From AG25 sp035604455 (GTDB lineage: Bacteria; Gemmatimonadota; Gemmatimonadetes; Gemmatimonadales; GWC2-71-9): 64,000 bases of DNA. Location of the stretch: contig DATNIM010000158.1 in the NCBI GenBank assembly GCA_035604455.1, positions 1-64,000 of the forward strand. Direction: 5' to 3'. This document shows positions 1 through 7,755 of this stretch, one piece after another. How positions within the stretch are numbered: the first letter of the stretch is position 1; each line of letters starts with the position of its first letter. The position numbers and the translations under genes were made by a program. The notes beneath the pieces are model-generated. The model saw only the letters and a list, made by a program, of their open reading frames with translations, made no database searches and had not been told where the DNA came from.

Positions 1-136
1 GAGGTGGCGGGGTGGGGGCGGCGGCGGCCTTGGCCGAATCCGTGGGTCCGCCGGCGGGCGTCTGGGCGGCGAGCGCCCCTCCCAGCGCAACCGTGGCGAG
101 ACTGGTGACGAGGACGAGACGAACAGAAGGTTGCAT
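1..136 (-). CDS. Exported protein, 5' end only
   Basis: This is the first 45 codons of a gene that runs off the left edge. The ATG at 136 is preceded by a purine-rich GGGAG about six bases upstream. The N-terminus begins MQPSVRLVLVTSLATVALGG and continues to an ALAAQ signal-peptidase-I-like site near residue 24, followed by a low-complexity Pro/Ala/Gly stretch. That is a classical Sec signal peptide with a disordered linker. The mature domain lies outside the window, so function cannot be assigned. A promoter with a good -35 sits upstream at 200-229. Confidence 0.7.
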   Translation of the reverse strand, partial: MQPSVRLVLVTSLATVALGGALAAQTPAGGPTDSAKAAAAPTPPP

Positions 137-199
137 CGCTACTCCCGGGCAAGGATGACGTATACGCGCTGGACGAGGGGGTTCGCCACGCGCGGCTCA

Positions 200-229
200 A
201 TGCTAACGAAGCGGTCGTAACGGTGTCAA
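200..229 (-). promoter_or_regulatory. Promoter of the exported-protein gene
   Basis: On the minus strand a perfect -35 TTGACA (229 to 224) is followed, after an 18-base spacer, by TAGCAT (205 to 200). The predicted start of transcription near 193 gives a leader of roughly 57 bases before the ATG at 136. TTGACA is rare by chance in DNA this GC-rich. Confidence 0.5.
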
Positions 230-238
230 GTGAAATGT

Positions 239-314
239 GCTGTTTTTGCAGTTTTTTAACTACAATCTGCAGAGAGCAGTGCCAGCAGACTGCAATGTGC
301 GCTTAAAAAACTGC
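239..314. repeat. AT-rich island with inverted GCAGTTTTTTAA arms
   Basis: The intergenic stretch 137-586 holds no gene that I can support. Its AT-rich core has a perfect 12-base inverted repeat, GCAGTTTTTTAA at 248-259 and its complement at 303-314. An imperfect third copy, GCTGTTTTT, is at 239-247. The 43-base interval contains more CTGCA/TGCAG words, and AATGTGC occurs directly at 234-240 and 294-300. It lies just upstream of the minus-strand promoter at 200-229, so a regulator binding array is the simplest reading. A cruciform or transposon scar cannot be excluded. Confidence 0.5.
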
Positions 315-384
315 TAGAGATGCATTGACGTAGATGCAGTTATGGGGCGGACTTGCGCGTCGTTTGGACCTCCAAGCTCCGGGG

Positions 385-412
385 TTGACGGGCGGGGAGC
401 CCGGGTTACAAT
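385..412 (+). promoter_or_regulatory. cimA promoter
   Basis: TTGACG (385-390), a 16-base spacer and TACAAT (407-412) form a strong sigma-70-type promoter. Transcription would start near 419, leaving a leader of about 167 bases before the citramalate synthase ATG at 587. Confidence 0.6.
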
Positions 413-586
413 GGGCGGGGTCTGAGCGCTCCCGTGCTCGCAGCGCGAATTCGTGGCCGCAGCATTTGGCCCGCCCGACCAGGCGGCGTGATGCTCGGCT
501 GAGCGTTTTCCCGAGTCCCAACCACGCGGCCTCTCGATCTCGGGGGGCCGTTTCTGTTTTCATTCGCTGTCTTTTGAGGGCGACCG
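413..586 (+). promoter_or_regulatory. Structured cimA leader, possible attenuator
   Basis: The leader contains GGGCGGG (413-419), which can pair with CCCGCCC (470-476). A short CGGCC/GGCCG hairpin (527-531 with 546-550) is followed at once by a T-rich run (551-577). The final hairpin has only five certain base pairs and a 14-base loop, so terminator activity is uncertain. No leader peptide rich in branched-chain codons is visible. I infer possible regulation because cimA is the committing step to isoleucine. Confidence 0.3.
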
Positions 587-2143
587 ATGGATATCAGGCT
601 GTACGACACGACCCTGCGCGACGGGACGCAAGGAGAGGGGATTTCCCTGTCGGTCGAGGACAAGGTGAAGATCGCGCGGCGCTTAGACGACCTTGGGATC
701 GACTACGTGGAGGGTGGCTGGCCGGGGTCGAACCCCAAGGATGCGGCGTTCTTTCAGCAGATTGCCCGGGAGGGTCTTCGCCACACGAAGCCTACGGCCT
801 TCGGCATGACGCGCCGCGCGGGTGCCCGCGCGGCGGACGACGCCAACCTCGCGGCGCTGCTCGCCGCCGAGACGCCCGTCGTCACGCTCGTGGGCAAGAC
901 GTCGACGCTCCACGTGGAGCGCGTGCTCGGGACCACCCGTGACGAAAATCTGAAGATGATCTCCGACAGTGTCCGCTACTGCAAGGCGCGGGGACGCGAG
1001 GTGATCTACGACGCCGAACACTTCTTCGACGGCGCGCGGCTCGATCGCGACTACGCGCACGCGACGCTCCGGGCCGCCGCCGACGCCGGGGCCGACTGCC
1101 TCGTCCTGTGCGACACGAACGGGGGCGAGCTGCCGGACGTGGTGGCCGAACGCGTGACCGAAGTCGGCCGACTCGTGCCGACGCCGCTCGGCATCCACAC
1201 GCACAACGATTCGGGCCTCGCCCTGGCGAACGCGCTCGCCGCCGTTCGCGCGGGCTGCGGTCACGTGCAGGGCACGATCAACGGCTACGGCGAGCGCTGC
1301 GGCAACATGGACTTGGTGCCGCTCATCGCGACGCTCCAGCTCAAGCTCGGCTATCCCGTCCTCCCCCCCGAGCGGCTGCGGGACCTGACGGACGTCGCCC
1401 ATTTCGTGGCGGCCGTGGCGAATCTGAACCCGGATCCCCGCCAGCCCTACGTCGGGCGGAGCGCCTTCGCGCACAAAGGCGGCATCCACGTCGCGGCGGT
1501 GGCGAAGGTGGCGGAGAGCTATCAGCACATCGATCCGGCGCTCGTGGGGAACGAGATGCGGGTGGTCGTGAGCGAGCTCGCCGGGCGGCGCAACATCGCG
1601 CTCCGAGCCCAGGCGCTCGGCCTCTCGGTCGGCGACCGCGAGGCGGATGTCCTGCAGCAGATCAAAGACCTCGAGCATGCGGGCTTGCAGTTCGAAGGCG
1701 CCGACGGGTCCTTCGAGATGCTCATTCGGCGGGCGGCCCCCGACTACCGGGCGCCGTTCGAGATGCTGGGGTTCACGGTGATTGTGCAGCAGGAGAGCGG
1801 GGCCGGCGTCCGGGCGCAGGCGATGGCGAAGCTCCGGGTGGGCGGCGCCGTGATTCACACGGCGGCGGAGGGAGCCGGACCGGTCAACGCCTTGGACTGC
1901 GCCGTGCGCGACGGTCTGCTCCCCCATTACCCGCAGCTCGCCGACGTGCGGCTCGTGGACTACAAGGTGCGGATCGTGGACGAGCACTTCGGCACGGCGG
2001 CGAAGCCTCGCGTGGTGCTCGAGTCAGCCTCGGGGTCGGAGCGCTGGAGCACCGTTGGATGCTCGGACAACATCATCGAGGCAAGCTGGCAGGCGCTTCG
2101 CGACAGTCTCGAGCTGCCCCTGCTGAGACGTCCCCGGTCCTAG
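587..2143 (+). CDS. cimA: (R)-citramalate synthase
   Basis: This enzyme condenses pyruvate and acetyl-CoA to citramalate, which gives 2-oxobutanoate for isoleucine without threonine deaminase. The 518-residue protein opens with the LYDTTLRDGTQGEGIS signature of the DRE-TIM metallolyase family. It carries the metal-binding HTHNDSGLALANALAA motif near residue 205 and a C-terminal LeuA-dimer-type regulatory domain from about 370. The length and the GEGISLS variant fit the GSU1798-type citramalate synthases rather than 2-isopropylmalate synthase, and a separate leuA is present at 22729. The ATG follows a GAGGG ribosome site at five bases. It converges on the sulfite reductase gene with a 4-base overlap. 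Confidence 0.9.
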   Translation: MDIRLYDTTLRDGTQGEGISLSVEDKVKIARRLDDLGIDYVEGGWPGSNPKDAAFFQQIAREGLRHTKPTAFGMTRRAGARAADDANLAALLAAETPVVTLVGKTSTLHVERVLGTTRDENLKMISDSVRYCKARGREVIYDAEHFFDGARLDRDYAHATLRAAADAGADCLVLCDTNGGELPDVVAERVTEVGRLVPTPLGIHTHNDSGLALANALAAVRAGCGHVQGTINGYGERCGNMDLVPLIATLQLKLGYPVLPPERLRDLTDVAHFVAAVANLNPDPRQPYVGRSAFAHKGGIHVAAVAKVAESYQHIDPALVGNEMRVVVSELAGRRNIALRAQALGLSVGDREADVLQQIKDLEHAGLQFEGADGSFEMLIRRAAPDYRAPFEMLGFTVIVQQESGAGVRAQAMAKLRVGGAVIHTAAEGAGPVNALDCAVRDGLLPHYPQLADVRLVDYKVRIVDEHFGTAAKPRVVLESASGSERWSTVGCSDNIIEASWQALRDSLELPLLRRPRS

Positions 2144-4308
2144 TCGGCGGTGGCGCTCGCCGCGGCGTGGCTGAACTTGATGGGCTCGGCCCAGAAGTCC
2201 TTGCAGAAGGCGTTGAACGCGCGGGTGCGCTCGAGTATGGCGCTGGCCGCGTGCTCGCTGGCCGGTGCGGCGACGAGCCGCGCGAACTCGTCGGCGAGGT
2301 TAGACCAGGCACCCTCCGTCTGGCCGGAGAGAACAAACAGGTTCTCGAACTCCCACAGCGTCTGCGCCGGCGTGAACGGGTCCACGAGTCGGCGGTAGAG
2401 GGGCACGCGGGCGGCCGCCCCAGCCGCTTCATAGGCTCCGAGCTGCGCGGCCTCGTACTCCTTGTGGGCGAAATAGGCGTCGGCCTGGGCGAGCGCCTCG
2501 GCCGCATCGGCCACCGAGGGCACCTTCTCGGCGATCGTCGTCCCCGCGCATTCGCCCTTCACGCCCTGCCGGACCGCGAAGCGCTCGTTCGCGTGGCCCC
2601 AGTCCTGGTAGAAGGACGGGTCCGCCTCGAACGTGGGGACGGCGCGGAGCGACTCGAGCGCGTCCTTGAGCCGGGCTTCGCCGAGACGCTCCATGCAAGC
2701 GTTGAACGGCTCCCCGTCCCGACGCTCCTTCTCAAACAGGCCGAGCAGCGTGGCGAGGACCTTGATGCCGTTCTTGGCGGGATACTTGCCCGTGACCGTC
2801 CCGATCTGCGCCCCATCGAGACCCAGGCGCCCGCCGACAAAGAGCAGGTAGGCGGGCACCGTGCGCTTGTTCTCGGTCATCGCCGCGCTGTGGAACCCGA
2901 CATCAGCGACACCGTGCTGCGCGCAGCCGTTCGGGCACCCGGAGATCTTGATCCGCAGCGATCTCGCGAGCTCGGTATAGTGCGCGAGCTCCCCGCCCGC
3001 CTCGAGCGAGGCCGAGAGAGCAGACCCCAGACCCTTGGCCGACGCGATGCCGAGCCGGCAGGTGTCCGCGGCGGGACACGTGGTGATATCCTCGACCGTC
3101 TCGGCGCCCGCATCGGCCAGCTCGAGCGCCCCGAGCGCCGCGTGCAGGGCCGGCAGGTCGCCCTCGCGCACCCAGGGGAGGAAGAGGTTTTGTTCGATCG
3201 AGACGCGGGCTTCGCCGGCCGAATACCGATGGACGACGTCCGCGAGGCTCCGCAGCCGATCGCTCACAATGTCGCCGAGCCGCAGGCGAACGTGCACGCC
3301 GCGGAAGCCTGGTGACCGGTGCGCGATAGCGGAGTCCCGATACCAGCGATCGTACCCGGCCCCGGGTGTCGCCGGCACGATGGCGGGGGCGTCCTGTGCG
3401 ACCGGGGACGGCAGCGGCTGCAGGTCTTCCGCCGGGAATGGGATTGGCCCTACGCGCTCACGCTCGAGATCGAGCGCGTCGCGGAATCGCTCCCAGCCCA
3501 TCGCTTGGACGAGGAACTTCATCCGCGCCTTCATGCGTGACTTGCGCTCGCCGTAACGATCGAACACCCGCAGGATCCCGGCCGCGAAGTTGTACATCTC
3601 CTCCACCGGCAGGAACTCGGAGTAGACGTGGGACAGCATCGGCGCGCCGCCCAACCCGCCGCCCACGTGGACCAGGAAGCCGCGTTGTTGCGAGCCGTTG
3701 TCGCCCCGCACCCGTGCCAGGAACCCGATGTCGTGCAGCCGGACGGCCGAGTGATCCTCGGTGCAGCCCTCGAAGGTGATCTTGAACTTCCGTCCCATCA
3801 CCTGGTTGTGGTCGTTGCGCACGAGGTAGCGAAACAGCGCGTGCGCGTAGGGCGCGACCTCGAATACCTCGGTGGGCGAGGCCCCCGAGCGATAGCACGC
3901 CGTGATGTTGCGCACCGTGTTGCCGCACGCCTCCCGGGTCGTGATCCCGGTCGACGCGAGGAGCGCGAGCAGTGCTGGGGCTTCCTCGAGCTTGAGGTAG
4001 TAGATCTGGGCGTCCTCGCGTGTCGTGAAATGCACGAAGCCCGAGCCGTAGCGATCGGCCGCGTCCGCGAGACACACCATCTGCTCCGCCGAGAGCGTCC
4101 CGCCCGGGATCTTGATGCGTTGCATCTGGACCCCGTCCTGCCGCTGGGCGTAGGTGCCGAACTGGAGGCGGATCTTCTGCATTTTGACTTCACCGATCTC
4201 CCCGCGGCGGAACTCCCCGATGTGCTCCGCGTATTCGGCGAGCTCCGCGGCGATGAGCGGCGGCAGGTCGGCTGAGGCGGCGAACGGTGCGGAGTCGATG
4301 GCGGTCAT
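2140..4308 (-). CDS. Siroheme-dependent sulfite/nitrite reductase with C-terminal extension
   Basis: This assimilatory hemoprotein reduces sulfite (or nitrite) by six electrons. Its siroheme/4Fe-4S ligand cysteines are in TTCPAADTC (C411, C417) and SGCPNGC (C458, C462). Two ferredoxin-like half-domains and two sulfite-reductase repeats span roughly residues 30-560. The protein has 722 residues, about 150 more than a minimal ferredoxin-type reductase. The extra helical tail looks HEPN-like, as in some Bacteroidetes and cyanobacterial homologues. It is third in an operon behind cysH and cysG, which makes sulfite the likelier substrate. The ATG has an AAGGA site. Confidence 0.85.
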   Translation of the reverse strand: MTAIDSAPFAASADLPPLIAAELAEYAEHIGEFRRGEIGEVKMQKIRLQFGTYAQRQDGVQMQRIKIPGGTLSAEQMVCLADAADRYGSGFVHFTTREDAQIYYLKLEEAPALLALLASTGITTREACGNTVRNITACYRSGASPTEVFEVAPYAHALFRYLVRNDHNQVMGRKFKITFEGCTEDHSAVRLHDIGFLARVRGDNGSQQRGFLVHVGGGLGGAPMLSHVYSEFLPVEEMYNFAAGILRVFDRYGERKSRMKARMKFLVQAMGWERFRDALDLERERVGPIPFPAEDLQPLPSPVAQDAPAIVPATPGAGYDRWYRDSAIAHRSPGFRGVHVRLRLGDIVSDRLRSLADVVHRYSAGEARVSIEQNLFLPWVREGDLPALHAALGALELADAGAETVEDITTCPAADTCRLGIASAKGLGSALSASLEAGGELAHYTELARSLRIKISGCPNGCAQHGVADVGFHSAAMTENKRTVPAYLLFVGGRLGLDGAQIGTVTGKYPAKNGIKVLATLLGLFEKERRDGEPFNACMERLGEARLKDALESLRAVPTFEADPSFYQDWGHANERFAVRQGVKGECAGTTIAEKVPSVADAAEALAQADAYFAHKEYEAAQLGAYEAAGAAARVPLYRRLVDPFTPAQTLWEFENLFVLSGQTEGAWSNLADEFARLVAAPASEHAASAILERTRAFNAFCKDFWAEPIKFSHAAASATAD

Positions 4309-4318
4309 GGTGTCGTCC

Positions 4319-5758
4319 TTAGGCGTCGATGAGCACGGCCGATCGGGCGGCCTCGGAAACGGCGGTGTGCGGGAGGCGGGCCAACTCCTCCGGAATGCGA
4401 ACGACCTCGCCCACGACGAGGGTCGCCGGGGGCTCGAGGCCGGCCGCGGCGGCGAGTGCTGCGATCGTGGCGAGGGTGCCGACCACCTGCTGTTGGTTCG
4501 GCAAGGTCGCGTTGGCGATCACTGCCGCGGGAGTCTCGGGGCGCGCGCCGTGCGCGAGCAGCTCGCCCGTGATGCGAGGCAGGCCGCGCAGCCCCATGAG
4601 GAAGACAACGGTCGGTATTCGAGCGAGCGCTTCCCAGTCGAGGTCCGAGTCTCCGGCGCATTCGTGCCCCGCGGCGACCGCGAAGGCTGAGGCGACCCGC
4701 CGGTGGGTGACCGGAATTCCGGCGGCCGCGGGTGCGGCGATGGCGGCGCTGACGCCGGGCACGACTTGGACTGTGATCCCCGCACGCCCGAGGGCCTCGC
4801 TCTCCTCGGCTCCACGGCCGAACACGAACGGATCGCCCCCTTTGAGGCGCACCACCACGTGCCCGGCCAGCGCGCGCTCGATGAGGAGCTCGTTCGTGCG
4901 CTCCTGGTTGACCGACGGGCCCGCGGCGCGTTTGCCCACGAAGACGCGCTCGGCCCAGGGAGCGGCCCACTTGAGGGTATCCGGATGCACGAGCCGGTCG
5001 TAGACCACGACGTCCGCCGTCCGGAGCAGGCTCACGCCGCGCACCGTCAAGAGCCCCGGGTCTCCGGGACCCGCACCCACGAGGTACACCATTCCGGGGA
5101 CCGGGGTGCCCGTTCGGGGCGCGCCGGCGGTCGCGGCGACGAGCTCCTCGATGCGGCGCCTGGCGGTTGCTACGTCTCCCCGCCGCACCGCTTCAACGGC
5201 GTCCGAGTCGACGATTTCGTACCACAGACGCGTGCGGGCGCGCGTGTCGGGGACGCGGGCCGCAACTTCGGGCCGCAGCGCTCCGAGGATTTCGAGAAAT
5301 TGCGCGTGTTCGGCGCCGATCAACGTCGCGATCCGCTCGCGTAGGCGCACGGCGAGCGCGGGGCTCTTCCCGCCCGTCGACACCGCCACGGCAATGTCGC
5401 CGACGCGGTGCACGGCCGGCGCGATGAAGCTGCAGTGGGGCAGGTCGTCCACGGCGTTCAGGAGCACCCCCCGATCCTCGGCCTCTTCCCACACCAGCGC
5501 GTTCACCGAGCGGTCGTCGGTCGCGGCGATCGCTACGAACGCCCGCGCGAGGTCGCCCGGTCGGTACGCCCGGCGCTCGAGAGCGATGGCGCCCGTGGCC
5601 GCCAGGTCCTCGAGCTTCCAGGTGAGCTCGGGGCTCACCACCACGACCTGCGCGCCCGCCTCGAGTAGCCCGCCAACCTTCTGCTCGGCGATGGCGCCCC
5701 CGCCGATCACGACGGCACGCCGCCCCCGCAGGTTCAAGAAGACGGGATAGAAGCTCAT
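4319..5758 (-). CDS. cysG: Siroheme synthase (precorrin-2 dehydrogenase plus uroporphyrinogen-III methyltransferase)
   Basis: It makes siroheme, the cofactor of the reductase encoded next in the operon. The N-terminal 200 residues are a Met8/CysG-N Rossmann domain with GGGAIAEQK, expected to oxidise precorrin-2 and chelate iron. From about residue 215 comes the methyltransferase domain with VYLVGAGPGDPGLLT and RLKGGDPFVFGRG, which binds S-adenosylmethionine and methylates uroporphyrinogen III. The length of 479 residues is close to E. coli CysG. I chose the ATG at 5758 because MSFYPVFLNLRGR is the family N-terminus and lies seven bases after the cysH stop. Confidence 0.92.
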   Translation of the reverse strand: MSFYPVFLNLRGRRAVVIGGGAIAEQKVGGLLEAGAQVVVVSPELTWKLEDLAATGAIALERRAYRPGDLARAFVAIAATDDRSVNALVWEEAEDRGVLLNAVDDLPHCSFIAPAVHRVGDIAVAVSTGGKSPALAVRLRERIATLIGAEHAQFLEILGALRPEVAARVPDTRARTRLWYEIVDSDAVEAVRRGDVATARRRIEELVAATAGAPRTGTPVPGMVYLVGAGPGDPGLLTVRGVSLLRTADVVVYDRLVHPDTLKWAAPWAERVFVGKRAAGPSVNQERTNELLIERALAGHVVVRLKGGDPFVFGRGAEESEALGRAGITVQVVPGVSAAIAAPAAAGIPVTHRRVASAFAVAAGHECAGDSDLDWEALARIPTVVFLMGLRGLPRITGELLAHGARPETPAAVIANATLPNQQQVVGTLATIAALAAAAGLEPPATLVVGEVVRIPEELARLPHTAVSEAARSAVLIDA

Positions 5759-5765
5759 CGGGGCC

Positions 5766-6494
5766 TCATTGCTTGGTCGTAAAGAGATGGAGGCCGCATT
5801 CCGTCTTGCCGGTCCCGGCCCACCGCCCGGCGCGTTCGCTCTCGCCGATCTGCGTGGGCCGCGTGCAGGGCCAGCACCCGATGCTCGTGTAGCCCTGGTC
5901 GAGCAGGGGGTGGTAGGGCAGTCCGTGCTCGCGGATATAACCCCACACTTCGTCGCGGGACCAGCCCGCGAGCGGGAACACCTTGAGGATCGCGCGGCCG
6001 TCCGACTCGTGGCGCTCGAGGACATCGATCGTGGCGCGGGCGCTCGACTGTTCGCTCCGAACGCCCGAAATCCAGGCGTCGAACCCCACGAGCGCGTGAC
6101 GCAGGGGCTCGACCTTGCGAATTTGGCAGCATCGGTCGGGGTCGGTCTGATAGAGCGGCCCGGGATCCGTGGCGGGCTTCAGGTCCACGACGGTGAGGCC
6201 GTACGCCGTGGCGAACTGTGCTCGGAACGCGAGGGTCTCCGGGAAATGAAAGCCCGTGTCGAGGAACAGCACCGGCACGCGGGCGTCGACGCGGCTCAGC
6301 AGGTGCGCGAGCACGAGGCCCCCGCCGCCGAAGCTCACGGTGAGTGCTGTGCGGGGAAACCGCTCGACCGTCCATCGCATCACGTGCTCGGGACTCGCCC
6401 CCCGGAGCTCGGCCGCGAGCCGCGCGACCTCGGCCGCGCTCGGCACCGTGGACGCGATCGATTCCAGGACTTGCTGCGACCCCTGCGCTGCCAT
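5766..6494 (-). CDS. cysH: Adenylyl-sulfate (APS/PAPS) reductase
   Basis: It reduces activated sulfate to sulfite and releases AMP or PAP. The nucleotide loop SFGGGG is at residues 54-59. The paired cysteines C122-C123 and C207-x2-C210 are the 4Fe-4S ligands that mark the APS-type (plant/Bacillus) reductases. The catalytic ECGLH motif is at 232-236. The 242-residue length is normal. A strong AAGGAGAGAAGG ribosome site precedes the ATG. It is the first gene of the operon cysH-cysG-sulfite reductase and has a long structured leader. No ATP sulfurylase gene is in the window. Confidence 0.92.
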   Translation of the reverse strand: MAAQGSQQVLESIASTVPSAAEVARLAAELRGASPEHVMRWTVERFPRTALTVSFGGGGLVLAHLLSRVDARVPVLFLDTGFHFPETLAFRAQFATAYGLTVVDLKPATDPGPLYQTDPDRCCQIRKVEPLRHALVGFDAWISGVRSEQSSARATIDVLERHESDGRAILKVFPLAGWSRDEVWGYIREHGLPYHPLLDQGYTSIGCWPCTRPTQIGESERAGRWAGTGKTECGLHLFTTKQ

Positions 6495-6520
6495 CCTTCT
6501 CTCCTTCGGGGCCCAACGCG

Positions 6521-6566
6521 ATCGGGCCCGCCTTTCGTCAGTGTCCTATCGAAAAGCGGGCCCGAT
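6521..6566 (-). promoter_or_regulatory. Long hairpin in the cysH leader
   Basis: Arms 6521-6537 and 6550-6566 pair over 17 positions with a single mismatch, around a 12-base loop. The outer 11 pairs, ATCGGGCCCGC with its complement, are perfect. The hairpin ends about 27 bases before the cysH start codon. No U-run follows it on the minus strand, so it is not a plain terminator. A second GGGCCC word at 6508-6513 could compete for pairing near the ribosome site. Confidence 0.5.
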
Positions 6567-6711
6567 GCGCGTGAACTTGATCAGCTAGTCGTCCTACCTG
6601 GTGCTACCTCCGGACGCTGCCGCGCTACCGTGTCCGCTCCCGACCGAGCGAGCGCACCCGCATGTACAACAACACCGGCTCACGGAAACGCAGCTAACGC
6701 GCATGATAACA

Positions 6712-6740
6712 AGGCTATCACGCACCGGAGCGGCTGTCAA
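6712..6740 (-). promoter_or_regulatory. cysH operon promoter
   Basis: On the minus strand TTGACA (6740 to 6735) is followed by a 17-base spacer and TAGCCT (6717 to 6712). It lies just downstream of the isochorismatase stop codon, so the cysH operon has its own promoter and a leader of about 210 bases. Confidence 0.55.
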
Positions 6741-6745
6741 TACAG

Positions 6746-7372
6746 TTACCCGAGCGCAGGCTCTGGCACGTGCGCCCAGTCGCCGATCGCCTCGTCGACC
6801 GTGCGGAATTGCCGCTCGGGGTCCGTCGCGTACCAGGCCTTGAAGTACTCGAGGCCGGTGCGGTGCGCCTCGTCCGTGAACGCTTGGAGCGCGTCCGTGA
6901 CCCAGACCAGGTCGTACCCGCTCTGAAACGCATCGCCCGACGTATGACGCGCGCAGCAGTCCGTGTGCAAGCCCGTGATGTAGAGCTTCGTGATGCCGCG
7001 CTCCTTCAGCGCGCCCGTGAAGGCCGGGTTGAAGAACGGGCTGTACGTCCGCTTGGGAATCACGAGATCCCCAGGTGCGGGGGCGAGCGCGGCAACGATC
7101 TGCGCGTTCCAGGATCCCGCCATGGCGTGCGGCGGCCATTTCCGGAGCTCGCTATCACCGGGGACGTGCGCGTCGGTTGCGTAGATCACGGTGACGCCCG
7201 CGTCCCGGGCGGCCGCAAGAAGCCGCGCGAACGGCGGGAGGATCGCCTGGGCGCGGGCCTGGTAGTCCGGGCCGCCAGCGTCGGCGATCACTCCACCCGG
7301 ATAGACGAAGTCGTTGGCCATATCGATGACCAGGACGGCGCTGCTGTTCGGATTGCTTGGGACTTGAGACAT
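6746..7372 (-). CDS. Isochorismatase-family cysteine hydrolase (nicotinamidase-like)
   Basis: The 208-residue protein has the isochorismatase fold with catalytic residues of the nicotinamidase group. These are the Asp in VLVIDMANDFV near the N-terminus, the Lys in VIPKRTYSPF and the nucleophile Cys in TGLHTDCCARHT. Members hydrolyse amides such as nicotinamide or remove carbamoyl groups. Substrate cannot be fixed here, though nicotinamide salvage is plausible. The ATG at 7372 is preferred to a start at 7423 because a GGGAG site precedes it and the family N-terminus starts near this point. An AATATA box at 7490-7495 (TATATT on this strand) may be its -10 element. Confidence 0.8.
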   Translation of the reverse strand: MSQVPSNPNSSAVLVIDMANDFVYPGGVIADAGGPDYQARAQAILPPFARLLAAARDAGVTVIYATDAHVPGDSELRKWPPHAMAGSWNAQIVAALAPAPGDLVIPKRTYSPFFNPAFTGALKERGITKLYITGLHTDCCARHTSGDAFQSGYDLVWVTDALQAFTDEAHRTGLEYFKAWYATDPERQFRTVDEAIGDWAHVPEPALG

Positions 7373-7511
7373 GGTGCCGCTCCCATTGTTGAGGAGACCG
7401 CCGCCGGGGGGCCGATTGGGCAACGCCTTGGCCCGGCCGAGATGCCGGACCTCTCCCGACGGAAGCGGCGATGAACTGCCGCCAACCGCAATATAGCGAG
7501 GCTCTTACGAC

Positions 7512-7540
7512 TTGACAGTGTGTAACCACCCTCTTAAGGT
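7512..7540 (+). promoter_or_regulatory. lysC operon promoter
   Basis: A perfect -35 TTGACA (7512-7517), a 17-base spacer and TAAGGT (7535-7540) head the lysine operon. Transcription would start near 7547, giving a 5' leader of about 210 bases. The intergenic stretch 7373-7755 otherwise holds only the isochorismatase promoter region and the leader structure listed next. Confidence 0.55.
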
Positions 7541-7665
7541 GGGATACCCTCATGCCAGCCACTCTGCTCTGCGGCACTTCGATTCCCCTCGGCGCGCCGA
7601 CGACGGTGCGCCGAAAGCGGGCGTATTCCCTCCGGTAGCAGTTTCTTTCAGGTTCAGTTGTAAGC

Positions 7666-7744
7666 ATCGCAGTCGCTCGTCCCTGGCCCGGGGCGCGCCT
7701 ACGCCCCGCCCCGTGCGAGAGTGCTGCGATCAGGCGAACGAGCG
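7666..7744 (+). promoter_or_regulatory. Candidate pseudoknot/switch RNA before lysC
   Basis: Two 7-base segments have perfect partners in interleaved order. ATCGCAG (7666-7672) pairs with CTGCGAT (7724-7730), and CGCTCGT (7674-7680) pairs with ACGAGCG (7738-7744). Between them is a GGGGCG/CGCCCC hairpin (7690-7695 with 7702-7707). The order A-B-A'-B' makes the stems either a pseudoknot or mutually exclusive folds. The last segment ends one base before the GAGG ribosome site at 7746-7749. I do not recognise the lysine riboswitch consensus. Confidence 0.45.
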
Positions 7745-7755
7745 CGAGGTCGGCT

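Noticed and set aside
431..502. Possible leader peptide in the cimA leader
   Set aside because: A GTG-started frame of about 22 codons exists, but it has only scattered Ile, Leu and Val codons and a poor ribosome site, so it does not support ribosome-mediated attenuation.
1108..3315. A 735-codon open frame on the plus strand across cimA and the sulfite reductase
   Set aside because: It crosses two convergent, clearly functional genes in the wrong frames and has a shadow composition (Arg/Ala/Gly rich).
6567..6711. SAM, cobalamin or T-box riboswitch before cysH
   Set aside because: I looked for the conserved aptamer words of these classes on the minus strand and did not find a consistent set.
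7541..7665. Lysine riboswitch before lysC
   Set aside because: Short words resembling the L-box occur, but not in the expected order or spacing.
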